A stretch of DNA of 64,000 nucleotides. Origin: Kribbella kalugense (GTDB lineage Bacteria; Actinomycetota; Actinomycetes; Propionibacteriales; Kribbellaceae). Below the pieces are notes generated by a model. That model was not told the DNA's origin. It did not search any database and worked only from the letters and a program-made list of their open reading frames with translations. Shown one piece after another: positions 49,078 to 57,587 of the stretch (its first letter is position 1; each line of letters opens with the position of its first letter). Made by a program: the position numbers and the translations under genes. The stretch is from positions 524,718 through 588,717 of the forward strand of contig NZ_SODF01000004.1 of NCBI RefSeq assembly GCF_004365875.1, written 5' to 3'.

Positions 49078-49694
49078 GTACTCGCCGCGACCGACCCCGA
49101 CAACGAGATTTCGTGACCAGACGCGACCCTTCGTCCCACGCAGCCGCCGGAATCACCGTGCCGGCCATCGCCGACGCCGCCCTGACCGTCATTCGCGCCG
49201 ACGGCGTCGACGGCCTGACCATGCGCGCGGTCGCGGAGCGTCTCCGGGTCCGAGCGCCGTCCCTGTATCACCACGTCCACAACAAGTCCGACCTGCTCGA
49301 CCTGGTCGCCCGCAACGCCTTCGACCAGTTCGCCGCGGACAACGCGGCGTACGAGAATCTGCAGACGATCGACGAGTGGATCGCGCTGACGAGATCTGGC
49401 TCCCTCGAACTGCGGACCTTCTACGCCGACCACCCGGGCCTGGCCGGACTGATTCAGTCAAAGGCCAGCCCGGATCGGGACCAAGGCGAAGGATCCCGAG
49501 CCGAACTGATCCGTGCCCAGATCGAGTCCCTCGTCCGCATCGGCGTACCAGAGCCCGATGCACGTCACCTCTTCGAAGTCACTGCCCGCTGGACGCTCGC
49601 CGCCGTGGTCGCGGAGGCCGACGGCCTCTTCGCCGACGGACTCGACCTCTTCCTGTACGGCGTACGCGCCCGCCTGGTCGATCTGGTCAGCTGA
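49065..49694 (+). CDS. TetR-family transcriptional regulator
   Basis: 209 residues. HTH region: IADAALTVIRADGVDGLTMR then AVAERLRVRAPSLYHHVHNK (about 34-72). The C-terminal part resembles the TetR_C group (LRTFYADHPGLAGLIQSKAS). The ATG at 49065 is probably leaderless (TAAGCT six bases upstream); GTG at 49113 is a fallback start. The ligand is unknown. It ends in an eight-base tail-to-tail overlap with the nucleoside hydrolase. Confidence 0.85.
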   Translation: MTLDSTRRDRPRQRDFVTRRDPSSHAAAGITVPAIADAALTVIRADGVDGLTMRAVAERLRVRAPSLYHHVHNKSDLLDLVARNAFDQFAADNAAYENLQTIDEWIALTRSGSLELRTFYADHPGLAGLIQSKASPDRDQGEGSRAELIRAQIESLVRIGVPEPDARHLFEVTARWTLAAVVAEADGLFADGLDLFLYGVRARLVDLVS

Positions 49695-50637
49695 CGGTCG
49701 CCAGCCACATCTCGGCGTACCGCTTGCCGTCGACTGCCGTCGCTACCTGGATCGTCGACGGCGCCTGCCCGTGTGGGTCGCTAGTCAGGTCCGCAGACCA
49801 GTCCCGCGTGTCGACGATCGTCCGTCCTCGCGACCAGCTTCCCGACAGTTCGACCCGCACCGGGAACGGCTGCGTTGTCAGCCCGGACGGATCGATCACC
49901 GCGCACACCGCGCCGCCGTCGCCGATGCTGGCGCCGTCGGCCTCGTACCGCTCGCACCGTTTCTCGATCAGCTTCTGCGCCAACTCGGCCGATTGCGAGC
50001 CGCTCAACGCACGCGCCTGCTCCAACGTGACCACCACGTCGTAGAAGACATCCAGGCCGTACATCGTCATCGGTACGCCGAGCTCGCCCGCCGCGGCCAG
50101 CACGATCGCAGCCGCCTCCGGATCGGTCCAGATGTTGAACTCCGCCGAGGCCGTGGCGTTCCCGATCCCCGCCGCGCCACCCATGAACACGATCTCGCGC
50201 AACCCGGCCGCGGCGTCCGGATACGTCCGCAGCAGCAGCGCGATGTTGGTCAGCGGCGCCAATGGGATCAGCGTGATCAACTCACCGGTCGCCGCGGCCT
50301 CCCGCAGCACGTCGCGCAGCAACTCGACCGCATGCCGTGGGTCCGTCGCCCGCGTGGACCGCGGCCAGTCGAGATCACCGAGCCCGTCAGCGCCGTGAAC
50401 GTGCCGCGCCATCCGCACCGGCTGGATCAGCGGTACGGCGGCACCGCGAGCGACCGGCACGTCCGGCCGACCGGCCGCGTCGAGCACGGTCAGCGTGTTG
50501 AGCACCACGTCGTCGAGTCCGACGTTGCCGCCGGCGCAGGTCACGGCCTTCAGGTCGAGCTCGGGGTGCCGAGCGGCGAGCAGCAGCGCACACGCGTCGT
50601 CCAGGCCCGTATCGACATCGAGAATCACCGGCTTCAT
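49687..50637 (-). CDS. Inosine-uridine-preferring nucleoside hydrolase
   Basis: 316 residues. The calcium-binding Asp cluster of the family is at the start (ILDVDTGLDDACAL). Further signatures: LAPLTNIALLLRTYP, IVFMGGAAGIGN, AEFNIWTDPEAA and a C-terminal Asp in GDGGAVCAVIDP. It splits ribonucleosides into base and ribose for salvage. Start ATG gives MKPVILDVDTG. Divergent from a glycerophosphodiester phosphodiesterase. Confidence 0.9.
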   Translation of the reverse strand: MKPVILDVDTGLDDACALLLAARHPELDLKAVTCAGGNVGLDDVVLNTLTVLDAAGRPDVPVARGAAVPLIQPVRMARHVHGADGLGDLDWPRSTRATDPRHAVELLRDVLREAAATGELITLIPLAPLTNIALLLRTYPDAAAGLREIVFMGGAAGIGNATASAEFNIWTDPEAAAIVLAAAGELGVPMTMYGLDVFYDVVVTLEQARALSGSQSAELAQKLIEKRCERYEADGASIGDGGAVCAVIDPSGLTTQPFPVRVELSGSWSRGRTIVDTRDWSADLTSDPHGQAPSTIQVATAVDGKRYAEMWLATVS

Positions 50638-50721
50638 GCCGTCATCCTCACATCCGGAGTTGGCCGCCGCTTCACCACCGGCTCGGGCGCCGTTCGTCTC
50701 CGCTGGCTTGGCTGCCTGGTG

Positions 50722-51501
50722 ATGCCTCGGACCAACTCGTTCCTCCGGGCGCCCGGCGCACAACTGCGGATCTGGGCGCACCGCGGCAATTCCTCCGCGG
50801 CTCCCGAGAACACCGCCGCCTCCGACGAGGCCGCCCGTCGCGCCGGCGCCGAGTGGATCGAGAACGACGTTCGGACGACCAAGGACGGCGTACCTGTGGT
50901 CATGCACGACGAGACCGTCGACCGCACCACCGATGGGACCGGTCCGATCCAGTCGCTCACGGCAGCACAGGTCGCGCAGCTGGACGCTGGCTCGTGGTTC
51001 GCGCCGGCCTTCGCGGGTCAACGAGTGCCAACGCTCGCGGCGCAGCTCGACGGTCTCAAGACCCGCGGCGGGAATCTGCTGCTTGAGATCAAGGGCCAGC
51101 ACACGCGGTCGTCCGTCGTACGCATCGTGCAGGAGATCCAGGTCCACCGGATGAGCGGCCGGGTGTTCGTCCAGAGCTTCGAACCGCAGTACCTGCGCTG
51201 GGTCCACGAACTCGCGCCCGAGTTGCCGCTCGGCCTGCTCCGCTTCGAGCTCGACCCGGATCCGGTCGCGATCGCGAAAGACCTCGAACTGACGGCGTAC
51301 AACCCGTCCGACGCGGCGTTGCAGACCCGGCCCGGAATCATCCGGGAGCTGCACGCGGCCGGTGTCGCGATCAACATCTGGACGGTCGATGACGCGGGCC
51401 GGTGGGACGCGCTCGAGCGGGCCGGGGTGGACGGCATCATCACGAACTGTCCAGCCGAACTCGCGGGCTGGAACGCCGGACGGTTCGCGCTTGTAGGCTG
51501 A
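50722..51501 (+). CDS. Glycerophosphodiester phosphodiesterase
   Basis: 259 residues of the GDPD TIM-barrel family. Catalytic and metal residues: H20-R21 (WAHRGNS), E29 (PENT), E47 and D49 (WIENDVR), and H62 (VMHDETVDRTTDG). The C-terminal part has FVQSFEP and INIWTVDD as usual. It hydrolyses glycerophosphodiesters to glycerol-3-phosphate and an alcohol. No signal peptide is visible, so it is probably cytoplasmic. A GTG directly before the ATG is an alternative start. Confidence 0.92.
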   Translation: MPRTNSFLRAPGAQLRIWAHRGNSSAAPENTAASDEAARRAGAEWIENDVRTTKDGVPVVMHDETVDRTTDGTGPIQSLTAAQVAQLDAGSWFAPAFAGQRVPTLAAQLDGLKTRGGNLLLEIKGQHTRSSVVRIVQEIQVHRMSGRVFVQSFEPQYLRWVHELAPELPLGLLRFELDPDPVAIAKDLELTAYNPSDAALQTRPGIIRELHAAGVAINIWTVDDAGRWDALERAGVDGIITNCPAELAGWNAGRFALVG

Positions 51502-51544
51502 GCGGTGGCTGTTTATCGATACAGCGATCGAGAGGGCCGCCCGG

Positions 51545-53131
51545 ATGACTCAGAGAGCGCGCGTCACGGTCAACGCCGCACATGACCTCGGCGTACTGGA
51601 CCGCCTGTGGGCCAGCCTCGGGTACGACGAGATCAACTGGACTTACACGCCACAGGGCCGCCGCACTCTGCAGACCATCGGTGCGTTCGCTGAGACGCCG
51701 TACCACGTCAGGCCGCACAACATCTTCACCAGCGGCACCGGACTCGGTCTGCCGCACTGGGGGAGCGGCAACGTCTACCACGAGGACGCGGACGGTACTC
51801 CGTACTACGACTTCACCATTGCGGACCTGACGTACGACGCGATCGTTGGCGCCGGCCACCATCCACTGGTCGAGCTGGGGTTCACCCCGCTGGCACTAGT
51901 ACCCGACCATGCGAAGACCGACTTCCGGTACGAAGGCAGTCCCAGCCTCTACAGCGAGTACGAAGCCGGCTGGTGGTCCTATCCGCCCAAGGACTACGAC
52001 CGATTCGCCGGACTGGTCGCGGCACTCGTCGAACACGCGCTAGAGCGGTACGGCGCCGACGAGGTGCAGCACTGGCTCTGGGAGCTGTGGAACGAGCCGG
52101 ACATCACCTACTGGCGCGGTACACCAGAGCAGTACTACGACCTGTACGACGTGACCACGAAGGCGATCCGGGACGTCTACCCGGACGCCAAGGTGGGCGG
52201 CCCAGCGGTCACCGGTGGTGGCGACGACTTCCTGCGCGGGTTCTTGCAGGCCTGCGCCGACAGCGACCTGCCGGTGGACTTCGTCTCCTTCCACACCAAG
52301 GGCGCCCACTTCACCCCGTGGCGCACGTACGGCCCGATCGGCGCACCGGCGCCCGTACAGCAATCGCCGTCGACCGAGAAGATGCTCCGCGAGATCGACA
52401 CCGCGCTGACAGTCGTCGACGAGTTCCCGCAGTACGCCGGGAAGCCCGTCATCGTTGACGAATGTGACGCGTCGGTCCCCGCGCACTGGGGGATCTACGA
52501 CAACGCCAACTTCGCCTACCGCAACACGGAGTACTACCCGGTCTTCCAGGCCCAGTTGATGAAGAAGATTCTCGAACTGAACGAGCGGCACACCGCGAAG
52601 GTGCGCGAGGCAACCACCTGGAGCTTCTCGATGGAGGGGGAGCGCTACTTCGAGGGCACCCGCAGCTTCGTCACCGCGTCCGGCATCGAGAAACCGCTGA
52701 TGAACGCCTACCGAGCCTTCGCCCACCTCGGCGACCGGCGTATCGACGCCGTGACCACAGGTGCGGTCGATGCCCTCGCCAGCCGTACGGCGGACAAGGT
52801 CGCGATCCTGGTCTGGCGCCACACCGACGACCAGTACGCCGCTGAACCCGCCGCGGCTCCCGTCGACCTCGCAATCGAAGGCCTCGACCCAGGCCGCTGG
52901 ACTCTCCAGCACTTCCGGATCGACCGCGACCACAGCAACAGCCACACGGTCTGGCAGGCGCTCGGCTCACCTCAGGACCCGACCGCCGAGGAGTTCGCCC
53001 GGATCACGGCTCGCCAGGGGCTCGAGCGGTTCTGTGACGACACGCCGATCGACGTCGAACAGAGCTTTTCGCTGCCCCTCGAACTGCCGCTCCCGGCCCT
53101 GAGTCTCGTCGTACTCACCAAGTCCCGCTGA
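51545..53131 (+). CDS. Glycoside hydrolase family 39-like (beta-xylosidase type)
   Basis: 528 residues. Acid/base glutamate E184 in LWELWNEPDITYW and probable nucleophile E306 in VIVDECDAS, as in clan GH-A, GH39. The C-terminal region forms the usual beta-sandwich. No signal peptide, so it likely acts on imported xylo-oligosaccharides or related glycosides. It lies 43 bases after the GDPD gene on the same strand, but functional linkage is unclear. Confidence 0.83.
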   Translation: MTQRARVTVNAAHDLGVLDRLWASLGYDEINWTYTPQGRRTLQTIGAFAETPYHVRPHNIFTSGTGLGLPHWGSGNVYHEDADGTPYYDFTIADLTYDAIVGAGHHPLVELGFTPLALVPDHAKTDFRYEGSPSLYSEYEAGWWSYPPKDYDRFAGLVAALVEHALERYGADEVQHWLWELWNEPDITYWRGTPEQYYDLYDVTTKAIRDVYPDAKVGGPAVTGGGDDFLRGFLQACADSDLPVDFVSFHTKGAHFTPWRTYGPIGAPAPVQQSPSTEKMLREIDTALTVVDEFPQYAGKPVIVDECDASVPAHWGIYDNANFAYRNTEYYPVFQAQLMKKILELNERHTAKVREATTWSFSMEGERYFEGTRSFVTASGIEKPLMNAYRAFAHLGDRRIDAVTTGAVDALASRTADKVAILVWRHTDDQYAAEPAAAPVDLAIEGLDPGRWTLQHFRIDRDHSNSHTVWQALGSPQDPTAEEFARITARQGLERFCDDTPIDVEQSFSLPLELPLPALSLVVLTKSR

Positions 53132-53277
53132 CCCGCTGCGCGGGCCGTAGTTTGCGCCTCGAAAGGGTCATTCGGAGGGCGCCACGCGGGAGTACACAGG
53201 CCCGCGCGGATGTTGAAACCTCAGACACGCGCGGGAGATCCAGGCGTTCTTGCAACTGTCGGTGCAGAGTTCTAGGA

Positions 53278-53293
53278 TCCCTAGATGTAGTGG
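53278..53293 (+). promoter_or_regulatory. NrdR box 1
   Basis: TCCCTAGATGTAGTGG matches the NrdR operator (acaCwAtATaTwGtgt) at the conserved C-T-A..A-T..T-A-G core. It lies about 120 bases upstream of nrdR, and 31 bases from a second box. Confidence 0.75.
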
Positions 53294-53307
53294 TTACACG
53301 GGTGTAA

Positions 53308-53371
53308 TTTTCCACAGGTAGTGGTTGGTTGCACACAGGTCATACACAAGTTGTCCCCAGGCTGATCCACA
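53308..53371 (+). promoter_or_regulatory. Cluster of DnaA-box-like sequences before nrdR
   Basis: TTTTCCACA (53308-53316), TTGTCCCCA (53351-53359) and TGATCCACA (53363-53371) match the Streptomyces-type DnaA box TTGTCCACA at 8, 8 and 7 of 9 positions. In E. coli, DnaA regulates nrdAB. A similar link here is only suggested. Confidence 0.35.
53309..53324 (+). promoter_or_regulatory. NrdR box 2
   Basis: TTTCCACAGGTAGTGG shares the right half (GTAGTGG) with box 1 and starts exactly 31 bases later, three helical turns, the usual spacing of tandem NrdR boxes. A TTACAC-GG-GTGTAA palindrome (53294-53307) lies between the two. Confidence 0.7.
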
Positions 53372-53410
53372 GGCCGCCGGTCCGGCGGCCCTCGGGAGGA
53401 GTGATTCATC

Positions 53411-53905
53411 GTGCACTGTCCGTATTGCCGGCACGCCGACTCCCGAGTCGTCGACAGCCGGGTGGCCGAGGACGGCGGAGCGATCCGCCGGCGCCGGCAG
53501 TGCCCGGTCTGCGAGAAGCGGTTCACCACCGTCGAGCAGATGCAGCTCACGGTCGTGAAGCGCTCCGGCGCGACCGAGCCGTTCAGCCGGGAGAAGGTCA
53601 TCAACGGGGTCGGGAAGGCATGCAAGGGCCGGCCGGTGAACGCCGACCAGCTCGCGCGCCTCGGTCAGAAGGTCGAGGACGCGCTGAAGGCGAGCGGTTC
53701 GCCGGAGGTTCCCGCGCACGAGGTCGGACTGGCGATCCTCGGGCCGCTGCGGGAGCTCGACGAGGTCGCCTACCTGCGGTTCGCGAGCGTGTACCGGCAG
53801 TTCGAGTCGGCCGACGACTTCGAGACCGAGATCGCGCTGCTGCGGGCCGAGAAGGAGCCGCAGGGCACCGAGCCGGACCAGCTGAAGCCGACCCAGCAGA
53901 CATAA
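53411..53905 (+). CDS. nrdR: Transcriptional repressor NrdR
   Basis: 164 residues. Zinc ribbon C3, C6, C31, C34 (MHCPYC ... CPVC) followed by an ATP-cone (about 46-136; LTVVKRSGATEPFSREKVIN). It senses ATP/dATP and represses ribonucleotide reductase genes by binding tandem boxes, two of which lie upstream. GTG start with GGGAGGAG. Forms an operon with nrdJ 103 bases downstream, as in Streptomyces. Confidence 0.96.
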   Translation: MHCPYCRHADSRVVDSRVAEDGGAIRRRRQCPVCEKRFTTVEQMQLTVVKRSGATEPFSREKVINGVGKACKGRPVNADQLARLGQKVEDALKASGSPEVPAHEVGLAILGPLRELDEVAYLRFASVYRQFESADDFETEIALLRAEKEPQGTEPDQLKPTQQT

Positions 53906-54008
53906 ATCGGGGATCAGCAACACCCAGCGACATCCAGCAACATCTGGCGTTACTCAACGGGGCGGTCCCGACAGACCGCGTAGTGCAGACACAGGGCGAG
54001 GAGCAACC

Positions 54009-56939
54009 ATGACAGAGACGGTGACCGGCCACTCGGGGTCGACCAAGAGGTCGGCGGCCGGGTTCCGTGGGCGGAAGAACGCGCCCGCGGGACTCACCAT
54101 CGAGCGCGTCTTCAGCACCGAGGGCGTCCACCCGTACGACGAGGTGACGTGGGAGCGTCGCGACGTCGTGCAGCAGAACTGGAAGACGGGTGAGACGGTC
54201 TTCGAGCAGCGCGGGGTCGAGTTCCCCGAGTTCTGGAGCGTGAACGCCTCCACCATCGTCACGACGAAGTACTTCCGCGGCGCGGTCAGCCACGACAACC
54301 GGGAGTGGAGCCTCAAGCAGCTGCTCGACCGGGTCGTGAAGACCTACCGCAAAGCCGGCGAGGAGCACGGGTACTTCACCACGCCGAACGACGCCGAGGT
54401 GTTCGAGCAGGAGCTCACCTGGCTGCTGCTGCACCAGTACTTCAGCTTCAACTCGCCGGTCTGGTTCAACGTCGGAACGTCCTCCCCGCAGCAGGTGTCG
54501 GCCTGCTTCATCCTCGCCGTGGACGACTCGATGGAGTCGATCCTGAACTGGTACAAGGAAGAGGGCCTGATCTTCAAGGGCGGCTCGGGCGCCGGTCTGA
54601 ACCTGTCCCGGATCCGCTCCTCGAAGGAGCTGCTGCAGTCCAGCGGCGGCACCGCCTCCGGCCCGGTCTCGTTCATGCGCGGCGCGGACGCGTCGGCAGG
54701 CACGATCAAGTCCGGCGGCGCCACCCGGCGTGCGGCCAAGATGGTCGTGCTCGACGTCGACCACCCGGACATCGAGGAGTTCGTCGACACCAAGATGCGC
54801 GAGGAGGAGAAGATCCGCATCCTGCGTGACGCGGGCTTCGACATGGACCTCGGCGGTCGCGACATCACCTCCGTGCAGTACCAGAACGCGAACAACTCGG
54901 TCCGGGTGACCGACGAGTTCATGCGCGCGGTCGAGGAGAAGGGCGAGTTCGGCCTGCGGGCGCGGCTCGACAACTCGGTGATCGAGACCGTCGACGCTCG
55001 GCAGCTGTTCGACAAGATCTCCCAGGCCGCGTGGGCCTGCGCCGACCCGGGCCTGCAGTACGACGACACCATCAACGACTGGCACACCACGCCGGAGACG
55101 GGCCGGATCACCGCGTCCAACCCGTGCTCGGAGTACATGCACCTGGACAACTCGTCCTGCAACCTGGCCTCGCTGAACCTGATGAAGTTCCTCAGCGACG
55201 ACGACATGTTCGAGTCGGAGAAGTTCGTCAAGGCCGTCGAGCTGATCATCACCGCGATGGACATCTCGATCTGCTTCGCGGACTTCCCGACCGAGGCGAT
55301 CGGCGTCACCACCCGCGCGTACCGTCAGCTCGGCATCGGTTACGCCAACCTCGGTGCGTTGCTGATGGCAACCGGTCACGCATACGACTCCGACGGTGGT
55401 CGGGCTCTGGCGGGCTCTATCACCTCGCTGATGACCGGTACGTCGTACAAGCGCTCCGCTGAGCTGGCCGGCATCGTCGGCCCGTACGACGGCTTCGAGC
55501 GGAACAAGGAAGCCCACACCCGGGTGATGCGCAAGCACGCCGCGGCGAACGACGCGATCCGCACCATCCACGAGATCGACAAGGACGTGCAGAAGCACGC
55601 CACCGCGGCCTGGGACGGCGTCCTCAAGGTCGGCGCGAAGAACGGCTGGCGGAACGCGCAGGCCTCGGTGCTCGCGCCGACCGGCACCATCGGCTTCATG
55701 ATGGACTGCGACACCACCGGCATCGAGCCGGACTTCTCGTTGGTCAAGTTCAAGAAGCTGGTCGGCGGCGGCTCGATGCAGATCGTCAACCAGACGGTCC
55801 CGCGGGCACTGCGTCAGTACAGCTACACCGAGGAGACGATCGAGGCGATCGTCGAGTACATCGCCGAGAACGGTCACGTCGTCGACGCACCCGGCCTGAA
55901 GCCGGAGCACTACGAGATCTTCGACACCGCGATGGGCGAGCGCGCGATCAAGCCGATGGGCCACGTTCGGATGATGGCGGCGGCGCAGCCGTTCCTGTCC
56001 GGCGCGATCTCGAAGACGGTGAACCTGCCGGAGACCGCGACGGTCGAGGAGATCGCCGACGTGTACTTCCAGGGCTGGAAGCTCGGCCTGAAGGCGCTCG
56101 CGGTCTACCGCGACAACTGCAAGGTCGGTCAGCCGCTGGCGGACGCGAAGGCGAAGAAGTCCTCCGAGGCCGTCGAGGCCGAGGCCGCCGTCGCCGAGAA
56201 GATCGTCGAGAAGATCATCGAGTACCGGCCGACCCGGAAGCGTCTGCCGAAGTCGCGGCCGTCGCGGACCACGTCGTTCACGGTCGGTGGCGCCGAGGGC
56301 TACATGACCGCCGGGTCCTACCCGGACGACGGTCTGGGCGAGGTCTTCCTGAAGATGGGCAAGCAGGGTTCGACCCTGGCCGGGGTGATGGACGCCTTCT
56401 CGATCGCGATCTCGATCGCGCTGCAGCACGGCGTACCGCTGGAGACCTACGTCCAGAAGTTCACCAACCTGAAGTTCGAGCCGGCCGGTCTGACCGACGA
56501 CCCGGACGTCCGGATGGCGCAGTCGATCATGGACTACATCTTCCGCCGCCTGGCCCTGGACTACCTGCCGTTCGACGACCGGGCCGCCCTGGGCATCTAC
56601 TCCGCGGACGAGCGGTCCCGGCAGCTCGACACCGGCTCCTACGAGCCGGCCCCGGTCGAGATCTCCGAGCCTGAGTCGCTGAAGTCGGTCGAACCGGCCG
56701 CTGCGGATGCCACCACGGACGTCACCTCGGATGCTGGCGCGGAGCTTGCCGGCAAGCCGGCCGAGGCGGCTTCGGCCAAGCCGATCAAGGGCGAGGCGCA
56801 CACCACCGCCGAGATGCTCGAACTCATCACCGGCACCTCGGTCGATGCCCCGCTCTGCTTCACCTGCGGCACCAAGATGCGCCCGAGCGGATCCTGCTAC
56901 GTCTGCGAAGGCTGCGGCAGCACCTCCGGCTGCAGCTGA
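54009..56939 (+). CDS. nrdJ: Adenosylcobalamin-dependent ribonucleotide reductase (class II)
   Basis: 976 residues. It reduces ribonucleotides to deoxyribonucleotides using vitamin B12. Recognisable parts: FNSPVWFNVGTSSPQQVSAC, the active-site region ASNPCSEYMHLDNSSCNLAS and the phosphate-binding QASVLAPTGTIGFMM. The C-terminus is Cys-rich (CFTCGTKMRPSGSCYVCEGC), carrying the redox-active cysteines that thioredoxin reduces and probably binding zinc. GAGGAGCAACC precedes the ATG. No B12 riboswitch features are evident in the 103-base gap. Two hairpins follow. Confidence 0.96.
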   Translation: MTETVTGHSGSTKRSAAGFRGRKNAPAGLTIERVFSTEGVHPYDEVTWERRDVVQQNWKTGETVFEQRGVEFPEFWSVNASTIVTTKYFRGAVSHDNREWSLKQLLDRVVKTYRKAGEEHGYFTTPNDAEVFEQELTWLLLHQYFSFNSPVWFNVGTSSPQQVSACFILAVDDSMESILNWYKEEGLIFKGGSGAGLNLSRIRSSKELLQSSGGTASGPVSFMRGADASAGTIKSGGATRRAAKMVVLDVDHPDIEEFVDTKMREEEKIRILRDAGFDMDLGGRDITSVQYQNANNSVRVTDEFMRAVEEKGEFGLRARLDNSVIETVDARQLFDKISQAAWACADPGLQYDDTINDWHTTPETGRITASNPCSEYMHLDNSSCNLASLNLMKFLSDDDMFESEKFVKAVELIITAMDISICFADFPTEAIGVTTRAYRQLGIGYANLGALLMATGHAYDSDGGRALAGSITSLMTGTSYKRSAELAGIVGPYDGFERNKEAHTRVMRKHAAANDAIRTIHEIDKDVQKHATAAWDGVLKVGAKNGWRNAQASVLAPTGTIGFMMDCDTTGIEPDFSLVKFKKLVGGGSMQIVNQTVPRALRQYSYTEETIEAIVEYIAENGHVVDAPGLKPEHYEIFDTAMGERAIKPMGHVRMMAAAQPFLSGAISKTVNLPETATVEEIADVYFQGWKLGLKALAVYRDNCKVGQPLADAKAKKSSEAVEAEAAVAEKIVEKIIEYRPTRKRLPKSRPSRTTSFTVGGAEGYMTAGSYPDDGLGEVFLKMGKQGSTLAGVMDAFSIAISIALQHGVPLETYVQKFTNLKFEPAGLTDDPDVRMAQSIMDYIFRRLALDYLPFDDRAALGIYSADERSRQLDTGSYEPAPVEISEPESLKSVEPAAADATTDVTSDAGAELAGKPAEAASAKPIKGEAHTTAEMLELITGTSVDAPLCFTCGTKMRPSGSCYVCEGCGSTSGCS

Positions 56940-56946
56940 GCCGATG

Positions 56947-56976
56947 AGTGCGGCGGCGATCGCCTGCCGCCGCACT
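56947..56976 (+). terminator. Hairpin 1 after nrdJ
   Basis: Perfect 11-bp GC-rich stem (56947-56957 with 56966-56976), eight-base loop, starting seven bases after the nrdJ stop. No T tract follows. Confidence 0.75.
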
Positions 56977-56996
56977 CCACGAACTGAAAGCACTAC

Positions 56997-57030
56997 GGCC
57001 CCCGGGAACTTCCCGTATTCCCCGGGGGCC
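56997..57030 (+). terminator. Hairpin 2 after nrdJ
   Basis: GGCCCCCGGG (56997-57006) pairs perfectly with 57021-57030 across a 14-base loop. Together with the first hairpin it should end nrdRJ transcription. Confidence 0.7.
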
Positions 57031-57135
57031 GAGGTGCGTCCTGAGCTGCTCACGAGCTGCTCAGATGTAGTGCAGGAAAGGCTCGGATTGCGGCTTAGGC
57101 TCGCCCGCGACCCATCCGCTGTTCCGGGAGCCGCC

Positions 57136-57564
57136 ATGCCGTTTCTTTCGCCGCTTCGACGTGCCGTCGCCGTGACAGCCGCTGGTCTTCTGACTGCGGG
57201 TCTGCTGACGGCGGCTCCGGCGTACGCGAACACCATCGCCAACTGTTACGCGCACCCGTCCAAGGAACTGACGAACGCCCGGCTCAGCGCGGCGGTCTAC
57301 TGCACCGACGGAGAGTGGCTCGGCGTTCATGACGACCAGGCGGACGGCTACAGCGCCCGCGCCGCGATCCAGCTGTACCAGAGCCAAGTCGGCTTCTGGT
57401 ACGACGCGCACGAGTGCTTCGACGACACCACCACGGCCGATTACCAGGGCTGGAGTTTCTGCAACTTCTCGGTGACGGACGGGACGCTCGTCCGCATCCG
57501 TCTCTGGTCCTCGAAGAGCGGCGTCGAGTCCTACTCGGTCGTCACCGGCTCCTTCACGACCTGA
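57136..57564 (+). CDS. Small secreted protein, cysteine-containing
   Basis: 142 residues. A clear Sec signal (MPFLSPLRRAVAVTAAGLLT ... APAYA, cleavage near residue 31) is followed by a mature domain of about 110 residues with four cysteines (IANCYAH, VYCTDGE, HECFDD, SFCNFS), enough for two disulfides. GGGAG precedes the ATG. I recognise no enzyme motif; family unknown. Confidence 0.78.
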   Translation: MPFLSPLRRAVAVTAAGLLTAGLLTAAPAYANTIANCYAHPSKELTNARLSAAVYCTDGEWLGVHDDQADGYSARAAIQLYQSQVGFWYDAHECFDDTTTADYQGWSFCNFSVTDGTLVRIRLWSSKSGVESYSVVTGSFTT

Positions 57565-57587
57565 CCGGGCTACCTTCGGCGATCCGG

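Noticed and set aside
53906..54008. A cobalamin riboswitch before the B12-dependent nrdJ
   Set aside because: The gap is only 103 bases and no B12-box-like sequence or long conserved fold is visible.
53601..57242. A 1213-codon open frame antisense to nrdR-nrdJ
   Set aside because: High GC suppresses stop codons on the opposite strand; composition is Arg/Val/Gly-rich and shows no domain.
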